The notes below the pieces were generated by a model that worked only from the letters and a program-made list of their open reading frames with translations, had not been told where the DNA came from and made no database searches. Shown here in pieces: positions 43,835-63,500 of a stretch of DNA of 64,000 bases. The translations under genes were made by a program, and so were the position numbers. Location: positions 58,049 through 122,048 of the forward strand of contig NZ_PXZM01000016.1 of assembly GCF_003013395.1 (NCBI RefSeq), in the 5' to 3' direction. Origin of the DNA: Brevibacillus fortis (GTDB taxonomy: Bacteria; Bacillota; Bacilli; Brevibacillales; Brevibacillaceae). Positions within the stretch are counted from its first letter, which is position 1, and each line of letters begins with the position of its first letter.

Positions 43835-45375
43835 TGACAGGAAAAGCGACACGAGAGGGGACACAGCGCCTAGCACAGGCCAATACCCATCTTTTCTATA
43901 AGCAATTTGGTAGCTTCGATGTGTGGATCAGTCAGGTTGGATTCGGAACGTACCGGATTGATGAACAGGATGAGCAGTACCACCAGGCACTCCGTAAGGC
44001 ACTGCTCGAAGGAATTAACCTGATTGACACGAGTAGTATGTATACAAATGGTAGCGCTGAGAAAGTCATCGGTCATGTGCTGAAGCAGCTGATAAGTGAA
44101 GAAAAAATAAAGCGGGAAGAGCTTGTAATCGTGTCCAAGGCTGGTATCGTCCAAGGCGAGGATTCCGACGAGACGATGAAGAGGACAGCGGAAGGCAAAC
44201 CGTATCAAGACTTTACGACGGTACATGATGGAATGTCGATATGTATCCACCCAGAATACCTTCAAGACCAGCTGACACGCAGCCTACAGCGCTTGCAGGT
44301 GGACACGATTGATTGCTACATGCTACACAATCCAGAGTGGTATTTGCTATGGGCAAAAATGAAAAAGATCAAACAACAGGAAGCGTATGTTGAACTATTA
44401 GAGCGAATTGAGAAGGCTTTTCGACATCTGGAGAAAGAAGTAGAATCAGGTCGGATTCAATGCTATGGAATCAGTGCCAATTCGATTGTCAGCAATGTCA
44501 AGGAATTTGATTTTGTTGCGCTGGATACTCTCTGGGAGATTGCAGAAAAGATTACGCCGAATCACCATTTCCGCGTCATCCAGTTTCCAATGAACATGTA
44601 CGAATCCGGTGCCATGCTGGAAAAAAGCCATGCGCAAGGCCAGAGTGCCTTGTTATTTGCCAAGGAAAAAGGACTTGGTGTAATGACGAACCGGACGTTA
44701 GATGTGACAGCGAAGGAAAAAATCTTCCGCCTGACGAACATCCAACTAGATCTGAGCACGGTCATTGACGAAAAAGAAGCCACTCGTCGAATCAAGGATT
44801 GTCTCAATCGTGTAGATGATGTAGAGGATCAGATCGTCTATCGCGTCTTGCCATTACTTAAAATGGAGAAAGAAGATGTGAAAGAGCTGAAGAAAAAAAT
44901 ATCATCTGGAGCTACACTCCGCAAATACTGGAAAAAGCTATACTCTTCCACAAATGTGCAAAATGTGAGAAGCTTCTTGTTTGAGCCGATCATCGAAGAT
45001 ATTCGCAATACGATTAAAAAACATGGGGGCTTAGACGACCAGACGCAGCAATGGCTGGATACCTACAAGGTAACTCTCATGGACACAGCTGAAGCTTTGC
45101 AGAGCTACTACGTCCCCAAAGACTACCAGCGTTCACTGGATATCTCGAAAGAGCTGACGAGGGTGAAACCGCATTTAATGACAACAGATAACCTCAGCCA
45201 AGCAGCGATTAGAACGATGCGCGCCACTCCAGAGGTACACAGCGTCCTCGTGGGGATGAGACGTGAGCATTATGTAGATGATGTACTAATGGAATTGAAG
45301 AGACCTTTGGATACGATCATGCAAGAAGAAGACTGGCACGCAATGAGCCAAACCCTTAAAGAGGTTATTGGCTAA
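43831..45375 (+). CDS. Aldo/keto reductase, candidate for the peptide-aldehyde reduction step of linear gramicidin
   Basis: 514 residues, longer than a standard aldo/keto reductase. The catalytic residues are Asp/Tyr in NLIDTSSMYTNG, Lys in VIVSKAG, and His in YMLHNPEWY. The N-terminal half is the barrel and the extra helical region (about 320-430) inserts before a final ATPEVHSVLVGMRREHYVDD cofactor segment. In linear gramicidin a separate reductase (LgrE in the literature) reduces the released aldehyde to the alcohol. This gene is the obvious candidate here. It overlaps the thioesterase stop (ATGA). The frame extends upstream to 43588 inside the thioesterase and was rejected. Confidence 0.82.
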   Translation: MMTGKATREGTQRLAQANTHLFYKQFGSFDVWISQVGFGTYRIDEQDEQYHQALRKALLEGINLIDTSSMYTNGSAEKVIGHVLKQLISEEKIKREELVIVSKAGIVQGEDSDETMKRTAEGKPYQDFTTVHDGMSICIHPEYLQDQLTRSLQRLQVDTIDCYMLHNPEWYLLWAKMKKIKQQEAYVELLERIEKAFRHLEKEVESGRIQCYGISANSIVSNVKEFDFVALDTLWEIAEKITPNHHFRVIQFPMNMYESGAMLEKSHAQGQSALLFAKEKGLGVMTNRTLDVTAKEKIFRLTNIQLDLSTVIDEKEATRRIKDCLNRVDDVEDQIVYRVLPLLKMEKEDVKELKKKISSGATLRKYWKKLYSSTNVQNVRSFLFEPIIEDIRNTIKKHGGLDDQTQQWLDTYKVTLMDTAEALQSYYVPKDYQRSLDISKELTRVKPHLMTTDNLSQAAIRTMRATPEVHSVLVGMRREHYVDDVLMELKRPLDTIMQEEDWHAMSQTLKEVIG

Positions 45376-45395
45376 AAACAATACCCAAATAGTAA

Positions 45396-45447
45396 AACCA
45401 CCTTATGAAATCGTGTGACAACAACGATTTCATAAGGTGGTTATTTT
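45396..45447. terminator. Bidirectional terminator between convergent operons
   Basis: Perfect 18-base-pair stem (45396-45413 with 45425-45442), 11-base loop, A run before and ATTTTTAA after. It separates the aldo/keto reductase and the ABC permease genes. Confidence 0.92.
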
Positions 45448-45459
45448 TAATATTTTCGG

Positions 45460-46224
45460 TTATTTCCACTTGCTGATGATATGCTCGCGATCAAAGAGCT
45501 TAATACTAATCTGGAACAAGATCAGGGCAACCACCGCAAAAATCGTGACCAATCCCAGATAGATTACCGGATTGCTCATCATGGAGAGGAAGATGACCTG
45601 ACTGACAGCAAGTCCGATGATCGGCAGAACCAGTATGGCACCAAATTGTTGGGCTGCTGCAACGTTGTCAACTTTTGAGGAAACAATGACGCTCAAGGAT
45701 ACGCTGATGATCGAAATAAATGGGACCAGCAGGATCATCGCGAGAATAAATACGATGGAAAAATACTCGCTAGCATTGTCAAAGGTTGTAAAGATGAACC
45801 CTAGAAAGATTAGCTGAACAACCCAGGTCAGAGCGATGGAAGGCAAGGAGTAAGCTAGGACCTTACCAAACAAAAACTCCTTGGTGGAAATCGGGGTGAC
45901 CAGTACGCTTTCCAATGTTCCTGTCATTTTTTCCATGATGATGCTCGTCGTGGCAAATGTTAAGGGGATCATCGCCGGTACGATCAGGAACAAAAGGAAA
46001 TAGAAGCGGGCAATGGCAATATGACCATCTGCACCTGCCATGTTAAGGAGGGGATTGGTCAATTTCATCAGGTTAAGGACGAACTCCATCTTACCGTTTT
46101 GGGCAAATACAGTTGTGATCAGAGCGACAACCAATATAACGAATGGCGCAGCAAGATTCGTAATCAATACGGAGCGGGTAGCGAACAGCTCTTTCCATTC
46201 CCGGAGAATAACAAATCCCGGCAT
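45460..46224 (-). CDS. ABC-2 type transporter permease
   Basis: 254 residues, six hydrophobic segments in the ABC-2 layout: an N-terminal helix (SVLITNLAAPFVILVVALI), a long soluble stretch, then five helices including IIMEKMTGTLESVLVTPIST, the typical cytosolic EKMTGTLE coupling motif, and LVPFISIISVSLSVIVSSK. It starts one base after the ATPase stop, so it is co-translated. Direction is toward the aldo/keto reductase. The family exports peptides, lipids or ions (NatAB-like). Substrate not readable. Confidence 0.85.
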   Translation of the reverse strand: MPGFVILREWKELFATRSVLITNLAAPFVILVVALITTVFAQNGKMEFVLNLMKLTNPLLNMAGADGHIAIARFYFLLFLIVPAMIPLTFATTSIIMEKMTGTLESVLVTPISTKEFLFGKVLAYSLPSIALTWVVQLIFLGFIFTTFDNASEYFSIVFILAMILLVPFISIISVSLSVIVSSKVDNVAAAQQFGAILVLPIIGLAVSQVIFLSMMSNPVIYLGLVTIFAVVALILFQISIKLFDREHIISKWK

Positions 46225-46225
46225 C

Positions 46226-47161
46226 TTAGATCGCCTCCTTTTCTTGATTCAACAAGCTGAGATAGGAGTCCTCCAGTGACACGGAGATGGGTGTTATGTA
46301 ATTGACGGTAATATCCGCAGCGACCAGCTTTTTGATCAGCTGTGGGTTCGAGGTCTTCGGATTGGCTACCCTCAGGTGGAACTGATCTTCGGTGCGCTTA
46401 TATTCCTCAACTTCCTCGGAGGCTTTAATAATCTGTTCCGACTTTTGAGAATCCGATCCTACGTCAAGAAGCACATTGTAGGTGGTCCACTCTTCACGGA
46501 ACTTCTGTGGGGTAGTTAAACGAATCACCTCACCCTTAATGATGGCGAATTCATGACATAACTCATCAATTTCTGCCAGGACATGTGAACAAAAGATGAT
46601 CGTTTTTCCAGATGCAGCCCAATCGCGAATCAGATCTTTCAGCTTCCGGGTGCTGACAGGATCGAGATTGGCTGTGACCTCGTCTAAGAAAAGCACTTCT
46701 GGGTCGTGTAAAATCGCGCAAACAATCGAAAGTTTTTGTTTCATTCCTTTTGACAATCTGCCGGCAGGATCGTTTCTTCTCTCCCACAAATCGAACTGGC
46801 GAAGCAAATACTCGATGCGTGAAGCGCGCTTGGCTTTGGGAATCTGGTAGCAGGAGGCGAAGAACTCCAGGTTGTCCATCAAAGAAAGCTTGTCATACAC
46901 CCCGGGAGATTCTGTTACACAACCAATTTTTTTGCGAATCTCTTCTTTATTCTTGCTGATTTGATGACCGAGGATGGTGACTTCTCCTGACGTAGGCTCA
47001 ATGAGGCAGGACAGGATTCGTAGGGAAGTTGTTTTTCCAGCACCATTAGGTCCAAGTAGACCAAAAATTGTACCTTTGGGAATCGTGAGGGAAATGCCAT
47101 CGAGAACTTTTTTGTCTCCGAACGATTTTTTGAGATCCTTAATTACGATTGCAGGTTCCAT
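46226..47161 (-). CDS. ABC transporter ATP-binding protein (NatA/CcmA-like)
   Basis: 311 residues. Walker A GPNGAGKTT near residue 41, Q-loop CVTESPGVY, signature LSKGMKQKLSIV, Walker B VLFLDEVTANLD (Val where Pro is usual), and H-loop His in FCSHVLAEI. The 80 residues after the ATPase domain carry a DUF4162-like tail, seen in NatA/YtrB-type exporters. ATG 47161 follows AAGGAG. Divergent from lgrA, with 530 bp between. An export or self-protection role for the gramicidin producer is possible. Confidence 0.9.
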   Translation of the reverse strand: MEPAIVIKDLKKSFGDKKVLDGISLTIPKGTIFGLLGPNGAGKTTSLRILSCLIEPTSGEVTILGHQISKNKEEIRKKIGCVTESPGVYDKLSLMDNLEFFASCYQIPKAKRASRIEYLLRQFDLWERRNDPAGRLSKGMKQKLSIVCAILHDPEVLFLDEVTANLDPVSTRKLKDLIRDWAASGKTIIFCSHVLAEIDELCHEFAIIKGEVIRLTTPQKFREEWTTYNVLLDVGSDSQKSEQIIKASEEVEEYKRTEDQFHLRVANPKTSNPQLIKKLVAADITVNYITPISVSLEDSYLSLLNQEKEAI

Positions 47162-47539
47162 AAAAAAATCTCCTTTTGTAGACTTTTTTGTGACTCGGAT
47201 TGAGTGTGCAGCTCCCATATACTAACTTTTTATCTAATTCAGAATATTGAAAGGCTTTATTATAAAAATGGGCAGAAACAACTGGAGATTGAGAAGGGAT
47301 TCTTTGTCTGGTGAAGGTGAAATACTGAGATGAAGGCATAACTTTCCTTTCCCCAATACACAGAGGAAACAGAGCGATATGTCATGTTGAACGAAGTGCA
47401 GCATTGAAAAATGGAATTGTCAAGGACTGTCAATTTTTACCAGTACTATACTTCCCTCCTTTTTCACCCCTCAAAAACCAGCAGAGTATTGCCTTTTGGC
47501 ATTCATTACTCTATTGTTGGGCACAAAAAAATTTAAAAA

Positions 47540-54523
<6,984 letters not shown>

Positions 54524-54551
54524 GTAAATGTAGCTCAGGAGGAGAGTAGAC

Positions 54552-57500
54552 GTGTCAAGTAAAAAGATCGCCAATATATATCCGTTATCTCCAATGCAAG
54601 AGGGAATGTTATTTCATTCCCTCCTGGACGAAGGAACAGAGTCCTATTTTGAACAATTGCGCTTTACCATTAGAGGACTCATCGATCCAGCTATTCTCGA
54701 ACGAAGCTTAAACGCGCTGATCGAGCGACACGATATTCTCCGAACTGTCTTTATCCTTGAGAAGGTTCAAAAGCCGCGACAAATTGTACTCAGGGAAAGA
54801 AAGACAAACGTTCAGGTGATAAATATCACACACCTCTCTGAAGACGAGCAAGCCGCCTTTTTGGAGGACTTTGCTAAAAGAGAACGTCAGAAAAACTTTG
54901 ATTTGGCAAAAGATGTGCTCATTCGCCTCACTCTTGTCCAAACCTCTTCTGATGCATATACACTGATCTGGAGTCACCATCACATTTTGCTCGACGGCTG
55001 GTGCATTCCGATTGTGTTACATGACTTTTTCCAAATCTATCAGCAAGTAAAAGACGAGCGATCAGTAAATCTCGGCCAAGTTTATCCGTACAGCAACTAT
55101 ATAAGCTGGTTAGAGGAACAGGATGCAGAAGAGGCAAAAGTCAACTGGTCACGATATTTAAGTGGCTATGAGCCGAGCACATTTATTCAAAAGCAGGGTA
55201 CCGGAATCAAATACAATCAAGCAGAGCTGGTCTTCACGATTGGTCAGACAATGACGAGCCACTTGAATAAAATCGCAAGACAATCGCAAGTAACGGTAAA
55301 CAATCTCTTTCGTACAATCTGGGGTCTCATGTTGCAGCGCCAAAGCAATATTGATGACGTTGTATTCGGATCGGTTGTCTCTGGCCGTCCAAGCGATATC
55401 CCGAACGTCGAGCAGATGGTTGGACTTTTCATCAATACCGTACCAGTCCGTGTTCAGATGAGAGACAATCAAACGTTTTCTGATCTGGTGAAACAAGTAC
55501 AAGAAGAGTCGATCTCGCTGGAAAAATATCAGTATCTTTCCCTCGCAGACATTCAGAAAAATCAACAACTGATCGATCATATTATTCTGTTCCAAAACTA
55601 TCCGATGGGCGCAGAGCTTTTGACCCGTCTGAACCAATATAACCAAGAATTCACTCTCATAAATCTACATGCTTTTGAACAAACCAACTACGACCTGAAC
55701 ATAATGGTCACCTCAGACGATACCCTCACTGTTACGTATTTATACAATGCATCCGTATTTACGGAAGATCAACTCCAACACCTCAATCAACAACTCACAA
55801 CTATCATGACGCAAGTGACAAACACACCGGATATCCTTCTGAAAAATCTAGAAGTGGTAAATTCCGAAGAGAAGCACCTTCAGCTCCATACTTTTAATGA
55901 TACATCTCGCAATTATCCTGTTGATTATCTGATTCACCAGATTTTTGAAGAGCGTGCAGAGAAACAACCACATCTCATTGCGCTGGTCATGGGAGAGCAA
56001 AAGCTTACTTATCATGAGCTAAACGAAAAGGCAAATCAACTTGCTACATTTTTACGTGCAAAAGGGGTCGGACCTGAAAGTATTGTCAGCTTGCTCACAG
56101 AACGCTCAGCGGAGATGATCATTGCCATTCTTGCGATTTTTAAAGCAGGCGGAGCCTATTTACCAATCGACCCGGCTCATCCGAAGGAACGCATCGAATA
56201 CATTTTACAGGATAGCGGCAGTGTGCTACTTCTTACCCAAAAACGATATGTAAAGACAATTGATTTTGCTGATCGGATCTTTGATCTAGAGGCGGATGAG
56301 CTTTATCAGGGAGTACCGGGTAATCTTGCAAATGTAGCCCAAACTAGTAATCTTGCATACGTCATCTACACATCGGGTTCGACAGGCAAACCGAAAGGCG
56401 TCATGATCGAACATGCGAGTCTATTGAATCAAATCTTCGCACTGCAAGAGAAATATCCGCTACAAGAAAAAGATGCGTATTTGTTAAAAACGACCTATAC
56501 CTTCGACGTATCTGTCGCAGAAATCTTCGGTTGGATTTCAGGCAACGGCAGACTGGTGATTCTCGAACCTGGCGCGGAGAAAGAGCCTTCCCAAATTTGG
56601 GATACGATTGTTAATTATGACGTAACGCATGTCAATTTTGTTCCATCTATGCTCATTCCTTTTGTCGAGTATCTCGAGGGGCGAGAAGAGGGAAACCGAT
56701 TGCGATACATCATGGCTGCCGGGGAAGCAATGCCGAATGATCTTGCGCCAAAAGTATATAAAGTATTGCCAGAAGTGAAAGTGGAGAACATCTATGGTCC
56801 GACAGAAGCTACCATTTATGCTTCCTGCTACTCACTCACGGTAGATTTGATAGTAAATCCTGTGCCCATTGGAAAGCCATTGGCCAACTATCAAATGCAC
56901 ATCGTCAATCAATATGGACAATTACAGCCAACCGGTGTTCCTGGTGAATTATGCATTGCCGGAGCTGGATTGGCGAGAGGATATCTAAATAATGAAGAAT
57001 TGACGAACGAAAAGTTTGTTCCCCATCCGTTTGAAGCAGGCAAACGTATGTACCGTACAGGCGACCTGGCTCGTTATCGCAAGGATGGAAACATCGAATA
57101 CCTCGGACGCATCGACCATCAAGTGAAAATTCGTGGCTTTCGGATTGAGTTGAACGAAATTCGTAGCCGGTTGATCGAAGAAGAATCGATTCGCGATGCA
57201 GTGGTAGTGGCACACACAAATCATAACGATCAAGCGTATCTATGCGCCTATATCATCGCCGATCAGATGTGGACTGTTGCCTCATTACGTACACTGCTTC
57301 GCCAAACGCTGCCAGATTACATGGTTCCGTCTCATTTCATTCAAATGGAAGAGTTCCCTCTGACCTCGAGTGGCAAAATTGATCGCAAAGCTTTGCCACG
57401 CCCAGATGGCAATGTGCAAACAGGCAACGCGTACAGTGCGCCGCGCAATCCAATTGAGGAATTGCTCGCCCGGATTTGGGAGGAGGTTCTTGGTGTATCA

Positions 57501-60500
57501 CGAGTCGGGATCCACGATAACTTTTTCGAATTGGGAGGGCATTCGCTTTTAGCAACACAATTGTTGTCCCGTATATCCAAACTATTTCAGACTCAGCTTC
57601 AAATGCGTGAGATTTTTACCTATCAGACGGTAGCAGAATTGGCTGAACGTATTCAATTCACTCGCCAAGGTGCGGAGCCGATCAAGCAAAGCCCGATCAA
57701 ACCGCTTTTATTGGACAGTTCTCAAGAGTTACCGCTGTCTTACGCCCAACAACGTCTATGGTTCCTTGATCGGCTTATCCCGAATAGCGCCATGTACAAC
57801 ATTCCGGTCGGATTCCATCTGCGTGGAGCAGTCGATACGAATGTAATGGAACGTGCTTTGAATCAAATCATCAACCGGCATGAAGCACTTCGAACAACGG
57901 TTATAGACATAGAAGGACGAGCGGTTCAAGTGATTCATACAAATGTACATTTGTCACTTCCTGTCACTGACCTGCGGGACATGCCAGCAGCGGAAAAAGA
58001 CGCTATATGGATGAGTATGGTGGAAGAAGATGGCGCGACTCCATTCCAACTGGATCAATGGCCGTTGATGCGGGCAGCGTTGATCCGACTGGAGGAACAA
58101 GAGTCCGTTCTCTGGATGAATATGCATCACATCATATCAGACGGTTGGTCAATGGATGTATTGGTGAACGAGCTAAGCGCAGTGTATGAAGCATTAGTCA
58201 AAGAAGCGGAAGTACCGCTTGCCGATTTACCAATTCAATATCGAGATTACGCAATCTGGCAACGAGAGAAATGGCAAGACAATGGATGGGAGCAGCAGCT
58301 CAGCTATTGGAAAAAGAAGCTGGGCCAGAGTGAACCACTTTTGCCACTTCCGACCGATCGTCCACGGACAGTCGTGCAAAGCTATCGCGGTGACAATTAT
58401 TCTTTCTACGTACCGAGTGAAGTGGGGCAAAAGCTACGCGAGCTTGGACGACAAGAAGGCGCGACACTGTTCATGACGCTCTTAGCGGCATTCAAGCATT
58501 TCATGTACCGCTATACGCATACCACAGATATTCTGATAGGCACACCTGTTGCGGGACGAAATCGTCAGGAAATAGAAAACCTAATCGGATTCTTTGTCAA
58601 CATGCTGGTTCTTCGTACTGACCTGTCTAATGACCCTACATTCGTTGAGTTGTTGCGACGTGTTCGTGAGACGGCATTTGATGCTTTTGCAAATCAGGAT
58701 ATTCCTTTTGAAAAATTGGTCGATGAATTACAAATTGAGCGCAGTCTCAGCTACTCGCCGCTATTCCAGGTACTTTTCTCCGTACAGGGAATGTCAACGG
58801 GTGTACGTGAAGGCGAGACGATATCCATTACACCGAATGAAGTCAATCTCAACAAGACGACCAAATTCGATTTGACTCTCACAATGATTGAAGACGAGGA
58901 TTACGGGTTCAAGGGTGTGTTTGAATACAGTACAGATCTATTTGATCGTACGACGATTGAGCGCATGGCAGAGCATTTCCGCAATCTTTTGCAAGCTATT
59001 GCGACCAATCCAGCGCAGAAAATAACGGAAGTTGAACTGTTAGGCGATGTGGAACGAGATCAGCTACTCGTCGGTTGGAATGATACTGAAGTTGATTATT
59101 CCCGCGATCTTTGCGTGCACGAACGTGTTGCCCAGATAGCACAAAAGTTGCCTGATCAGATTGCAGTCTCGGGTGAGCAAGGTGCAATCACCTATGCAGA
59201 CTTGGATGCGAAGGCCAATCAGCTCGCTCATCTCTTGCTAAAACAAGGGATTGGCTCGGAAGACTTGGTAGGAATCTGCGTGGAGCGTTCCATCGAGATG
59301 TTGATCGGTCAACTCGCGATTCTCAAAGCAGGTGCCGCTTATGTGCCAATGGACCCTGCTTACCCGCAAGAGCGACTTGCTTTTATGATCAAGAACGCAC
59401 AGATGTCTTTGGTCTTAACCCAAGAGCGGTTGGTGGGTGCATTACCAGAAGGAGCTGCAACGTTCCTTTGCTTGGATCGAGATTGGCATGTAATTGCTAA
59501 GATGAGTTCGGTTGCGCCAGCGGTTCCGACTAAAGCAGAACAACTCGCCTATGTCATCTATACGTCAGGTTCTACAGGAACGCCAAAGGGAGTGGAGATC
59601 GAGCACGGATCACTCTTGAATCTAGTCAATTGGCATCAGCGAGCGTACAACGTAATCGCTGCGGACCGTGCATCGCAAATAGCTGGTACAGCTTTTGATG
59701 CTTCGGTGTGGGAGATTTGGCCATATTTGACGGCGGGTGCTACGATTTGCCTGCCGCAGGAAGAGATTCGTCTTGTACCGGAAAAACTGCGTAATTGGTT
59801 AGTCGACTCAGGCATCACGATAAGCTTTTTACCAACGCCTTTGGCAGAGAGCCTGCTTACTTTGCATTGGCCAGCCGAGTCAGCATTGCGCTACATGTTG
59901 ACGGGTGGTGATACGTTGCACCAGTACCCGTCTGCGGATGTACCGTTTACGCTGGTAAACCAGTATGGCCCAACAGAAAATACTGTCGTTGCTACTGCTA
60001 GCATCGTGCCCGTCCAGGGAGAACGGGAAGCGGCCCCTTCCATTGGACGTCCCATTGACAACGTATCTGTCTATGTACTCGACGCAAGCAGAAAGCCTGT
60101 ACCTGTAGGAGTTGTCGGGGAACTTTACATCGCGGGGAAAAGCTTGGCACGCGGCTATCTGAACCGTCCTGACCTGACGGAAGCCAGTTTTGTACCCAAT
60201 CCGTTCTCTATAGATGTAGGGGCACGGATGTATCGCACTGGCGACTTGGTTCGATATTTGGTTGATGGCAATCTGGAGTTTATTGGACGCGCCGATGATC
60301 AAGTAAGCATTCGCGGATTCAGGGTTGAGCTGGGGGAAATAGAGTCGGCTTTGTATGCACATGCAGCTGTTTCGGAAGCAGTGGCGATCGTCAGGGAAGA
60401 TTTGACGCCTGGCGTGAAACGACTGGTGGCTTATGCTGTGCTTCATGAGGGAGAAGAGGTACAGACGAATGAATTGCGTCAGTCTTTGAAAGATAGACTG

Positions 60501-63500
60501 CCAGACTACATGGTGCCATCTGTCATCATACTGATGGATGCCCTGCCTCTCACTCCAAACGGAAAAGTAGATCGCCGTGCTTTGCCGGTACCCGATGCCT
60601 TGCGAGCTCAATGGGAAGACTGCTTTGTTGCCCCACAAACGGAAATAGAACGCAAGCTGGCCGAAATCTGGCAAGGAGTACTAGGTGTAGAGTCAATCGG
60701 GATTCACGATAACTTTTTCGAACTGGGCGGCGATTCGATTCTGACTATTCAAATTGTGTCGCGTGCCAATCAGGCGGGTATCAGATTTACACCAAAGCAC
60801 TTGTTTGACTCTCAAACATTGGCAGAATTGGCCGCAAGTGTCGTTGTTCTTGAGGATGCACCACAAGTTCATATGGAGCAGGGTGTTGTTACAGGCGAAT
60901 TGCCTCTGACACCCATTCAGACGTGGTTCTTTGAGCAGGACATTTGCCATGTCAACTACTGGAATCAATCAGTCATGCTTGCTGTGCGTGAAGAAATGGA
61001 TGCGGGTTTATTGGCAAAAGCTTTTGCGATGATTCTCGCTCACCATGATGCATTGCGCCTGCGTTTTCGGAACGTCAACGGAAAATGGGAGCAATTTCAT
61101 GATGTCGTTTCGGATGAGGAAGTATTTCAGGTAGTAGATTTGACGGGTGTACTTGAAACGGAAATAGAGGAACAAATGCAAGCCATCGCAGACGAGCTGC
61201 AAGAAAGTTTGGATATCGAAAAAGGACCATTGCTTCGTGCTGCATACTTCCAATTCGGGGCCAAACAGCGTCTGTTCATTGCGATTCATCATCTCGCTGT
61301 CGATGGTGTTTCTTGGCGAATTATTCTGGATGACTTGCAAACGGCCTATCAACAATTGACAGGGTTGCACCAGCTGAATTTGCCTCAGAAGACGACATCT
61401 TTCAAGCGATGGTCGGAACAGTTGACACAGTACGCTCAGCAAAGCGTAGTCGACGAATACTGGGCGAATCTGGATACAAGTCATGTATTCAACCTGCCTG
61501 TTGACCATCCTAATGGAAAGAACACAGAAAGTCTGGCCGTTCAAGTAAAGGTAAAGCTGGGCGTGGACGATACGCGTGCCTTGTTGCAGGAGGTACCAGC
61601 CACTTACCGCTCTCAGATTAATGATGTGTTACTCAGTGCTTTGATCCGAGCATATAACAACTGGACGGGGCAAAAGACACTCTATGTTTCAGTTGAGGGA
61701 CACGGGCGTGAAGAGATCATCGATGGCGTGGACATTTCTCGTACAGTAGGCTGGTTTACAAGCATGTACCCGGTCTTGCTGGAAATGGAGCCAAAGACGC
61801 CTTGGAGTTCCCTGATAAAATCAGTCAAAGAACAATTGCGCACGATTCCAGACAAAGGGATTGGTTACGGCATTCATCGTTATTTAAGCAAAGATGAACA
61901 AACGATAACTACCCTGAAAGCCTATCCTCAACCGGAGATTAGCTTCAATTATTTAGGACAATTTGACCAGGATCAAACGGCTGATGCTTCCTTGTTCCAG
62001 ATCATTCCAAACTGGTCAGTATCAAATCTGAGCAAGGATGAAGCCCGACTTCATAAACTGGATTTCCTGAGCATGGTAGCGGGAGATCAGTTAGAAATGA
62101 CATGGACGTACAGCGGCGATATGTACGAACAAAAAACGATGGAAGAGCTTGCTCGTGACTATGTGCAATCATTGCAAGCGATCATTGCCCATTGCCGCTC
62201 TGAAGAGGCAGGTGGCTATACACCTTCCGATTTCCCTTTGGCGGAGTTGGATCAAAAAAGCCTCGACAAGTTCATCGGAAACAATCGTCTGATCGAGAAC
62301 ATTTACACGCTCACCCCGTTACAAGAGGGGATGCTGTTCCACTCTCTTTATGAGCAAGCAGGCGGGGACTACGTCGTTCAACTGGTCGTCAATTTGGATC
62401 ATTTGAATGTGGCGATGTTTTCAGAAGCATGGCAAAAAGTTGTCGAGCGACATGCAATTCTCCGAACCTCCTTCTTATGGAGCGGATTAGAGAAATCGCA
62501 TCAGGTCGTTCATACAAAAGTAAAAGCGCATGTCGAACAACTGGACTGGAGTCACTTAACGAAAGAAAAGCAAGAAGCGAACTTACAAACATATCTCGAA
62601 CAAGATCGCAAGCTAGGCTTTGATCTAGCTCACCCGCCATTGATGCGTTGGTCGTTGATTCGTCTAGATTCGAAAACCAGTCAGCTCGTTTGGAGCTTTC
62701 ACCATATGTTGCTGGATGGTTGGAGTACACCGATCGTGTTAAACGATTGGCTGGCATTTTATCGGGCATCCGTTGATGGTATCGAAGCAAAACTGCCTGT
62801 CGCCCCTCCGTTTTCATCTTATATTGCCTGGTTAAAGCAACAGAGCCTTGAGGCAGCAGAGCAGTATTGGCGAAATCATCTGCGAGGCTTCCGAATACCC
62901 ACTCCGCTTAGCATGGGGAAACCGGGTGGAAGGGTTGTACAACAAAAAGAATACGCAGATCATATGATTCTTTTATCGAAGGAAACAACTGCGAGTCTGC
63001 AAGCTTTTGCCCGTAGGCATCAACTGACGATGAATACGCTGGTCCAAGGTGCGTGGGCGTTGATTTTAAGTCGATACGCAGGTGAGTCGGAAGTGGTTTT
63101 TGGGACAACCAACCTGGGACGTCCTACAGATTTGCGTGGAGTGGACTCCATGGTGGGGCTGTTTATCAACACTCTGCCTGTTCGCGTGCTTTTCTCGGAA
63201 CAAATGACGGTGATCGACTGGCTGCATAACATCCAACAGGAACAGAGTGAGATACGTCAGTACGAGTTCACGCCGCTCGTTGACATTCAAAGCTGGAGCG
63301 AAGTGCCGCTTGGACAGGCGTTGTTTGACAGTATACTCGTTTTCGAGAACTACATGTCTGGTACAAAAACAGAGTCTAATACAGACATGACGCTAAACGC
63401 AATCAAAGCAGTTGAGCAGACGAACTATCCATTGACATTGGTGGCGGCGCCTGGCGAAGAGCTATTGCTCAAGCTGATTTATGAAACAAATCGATTCGAG

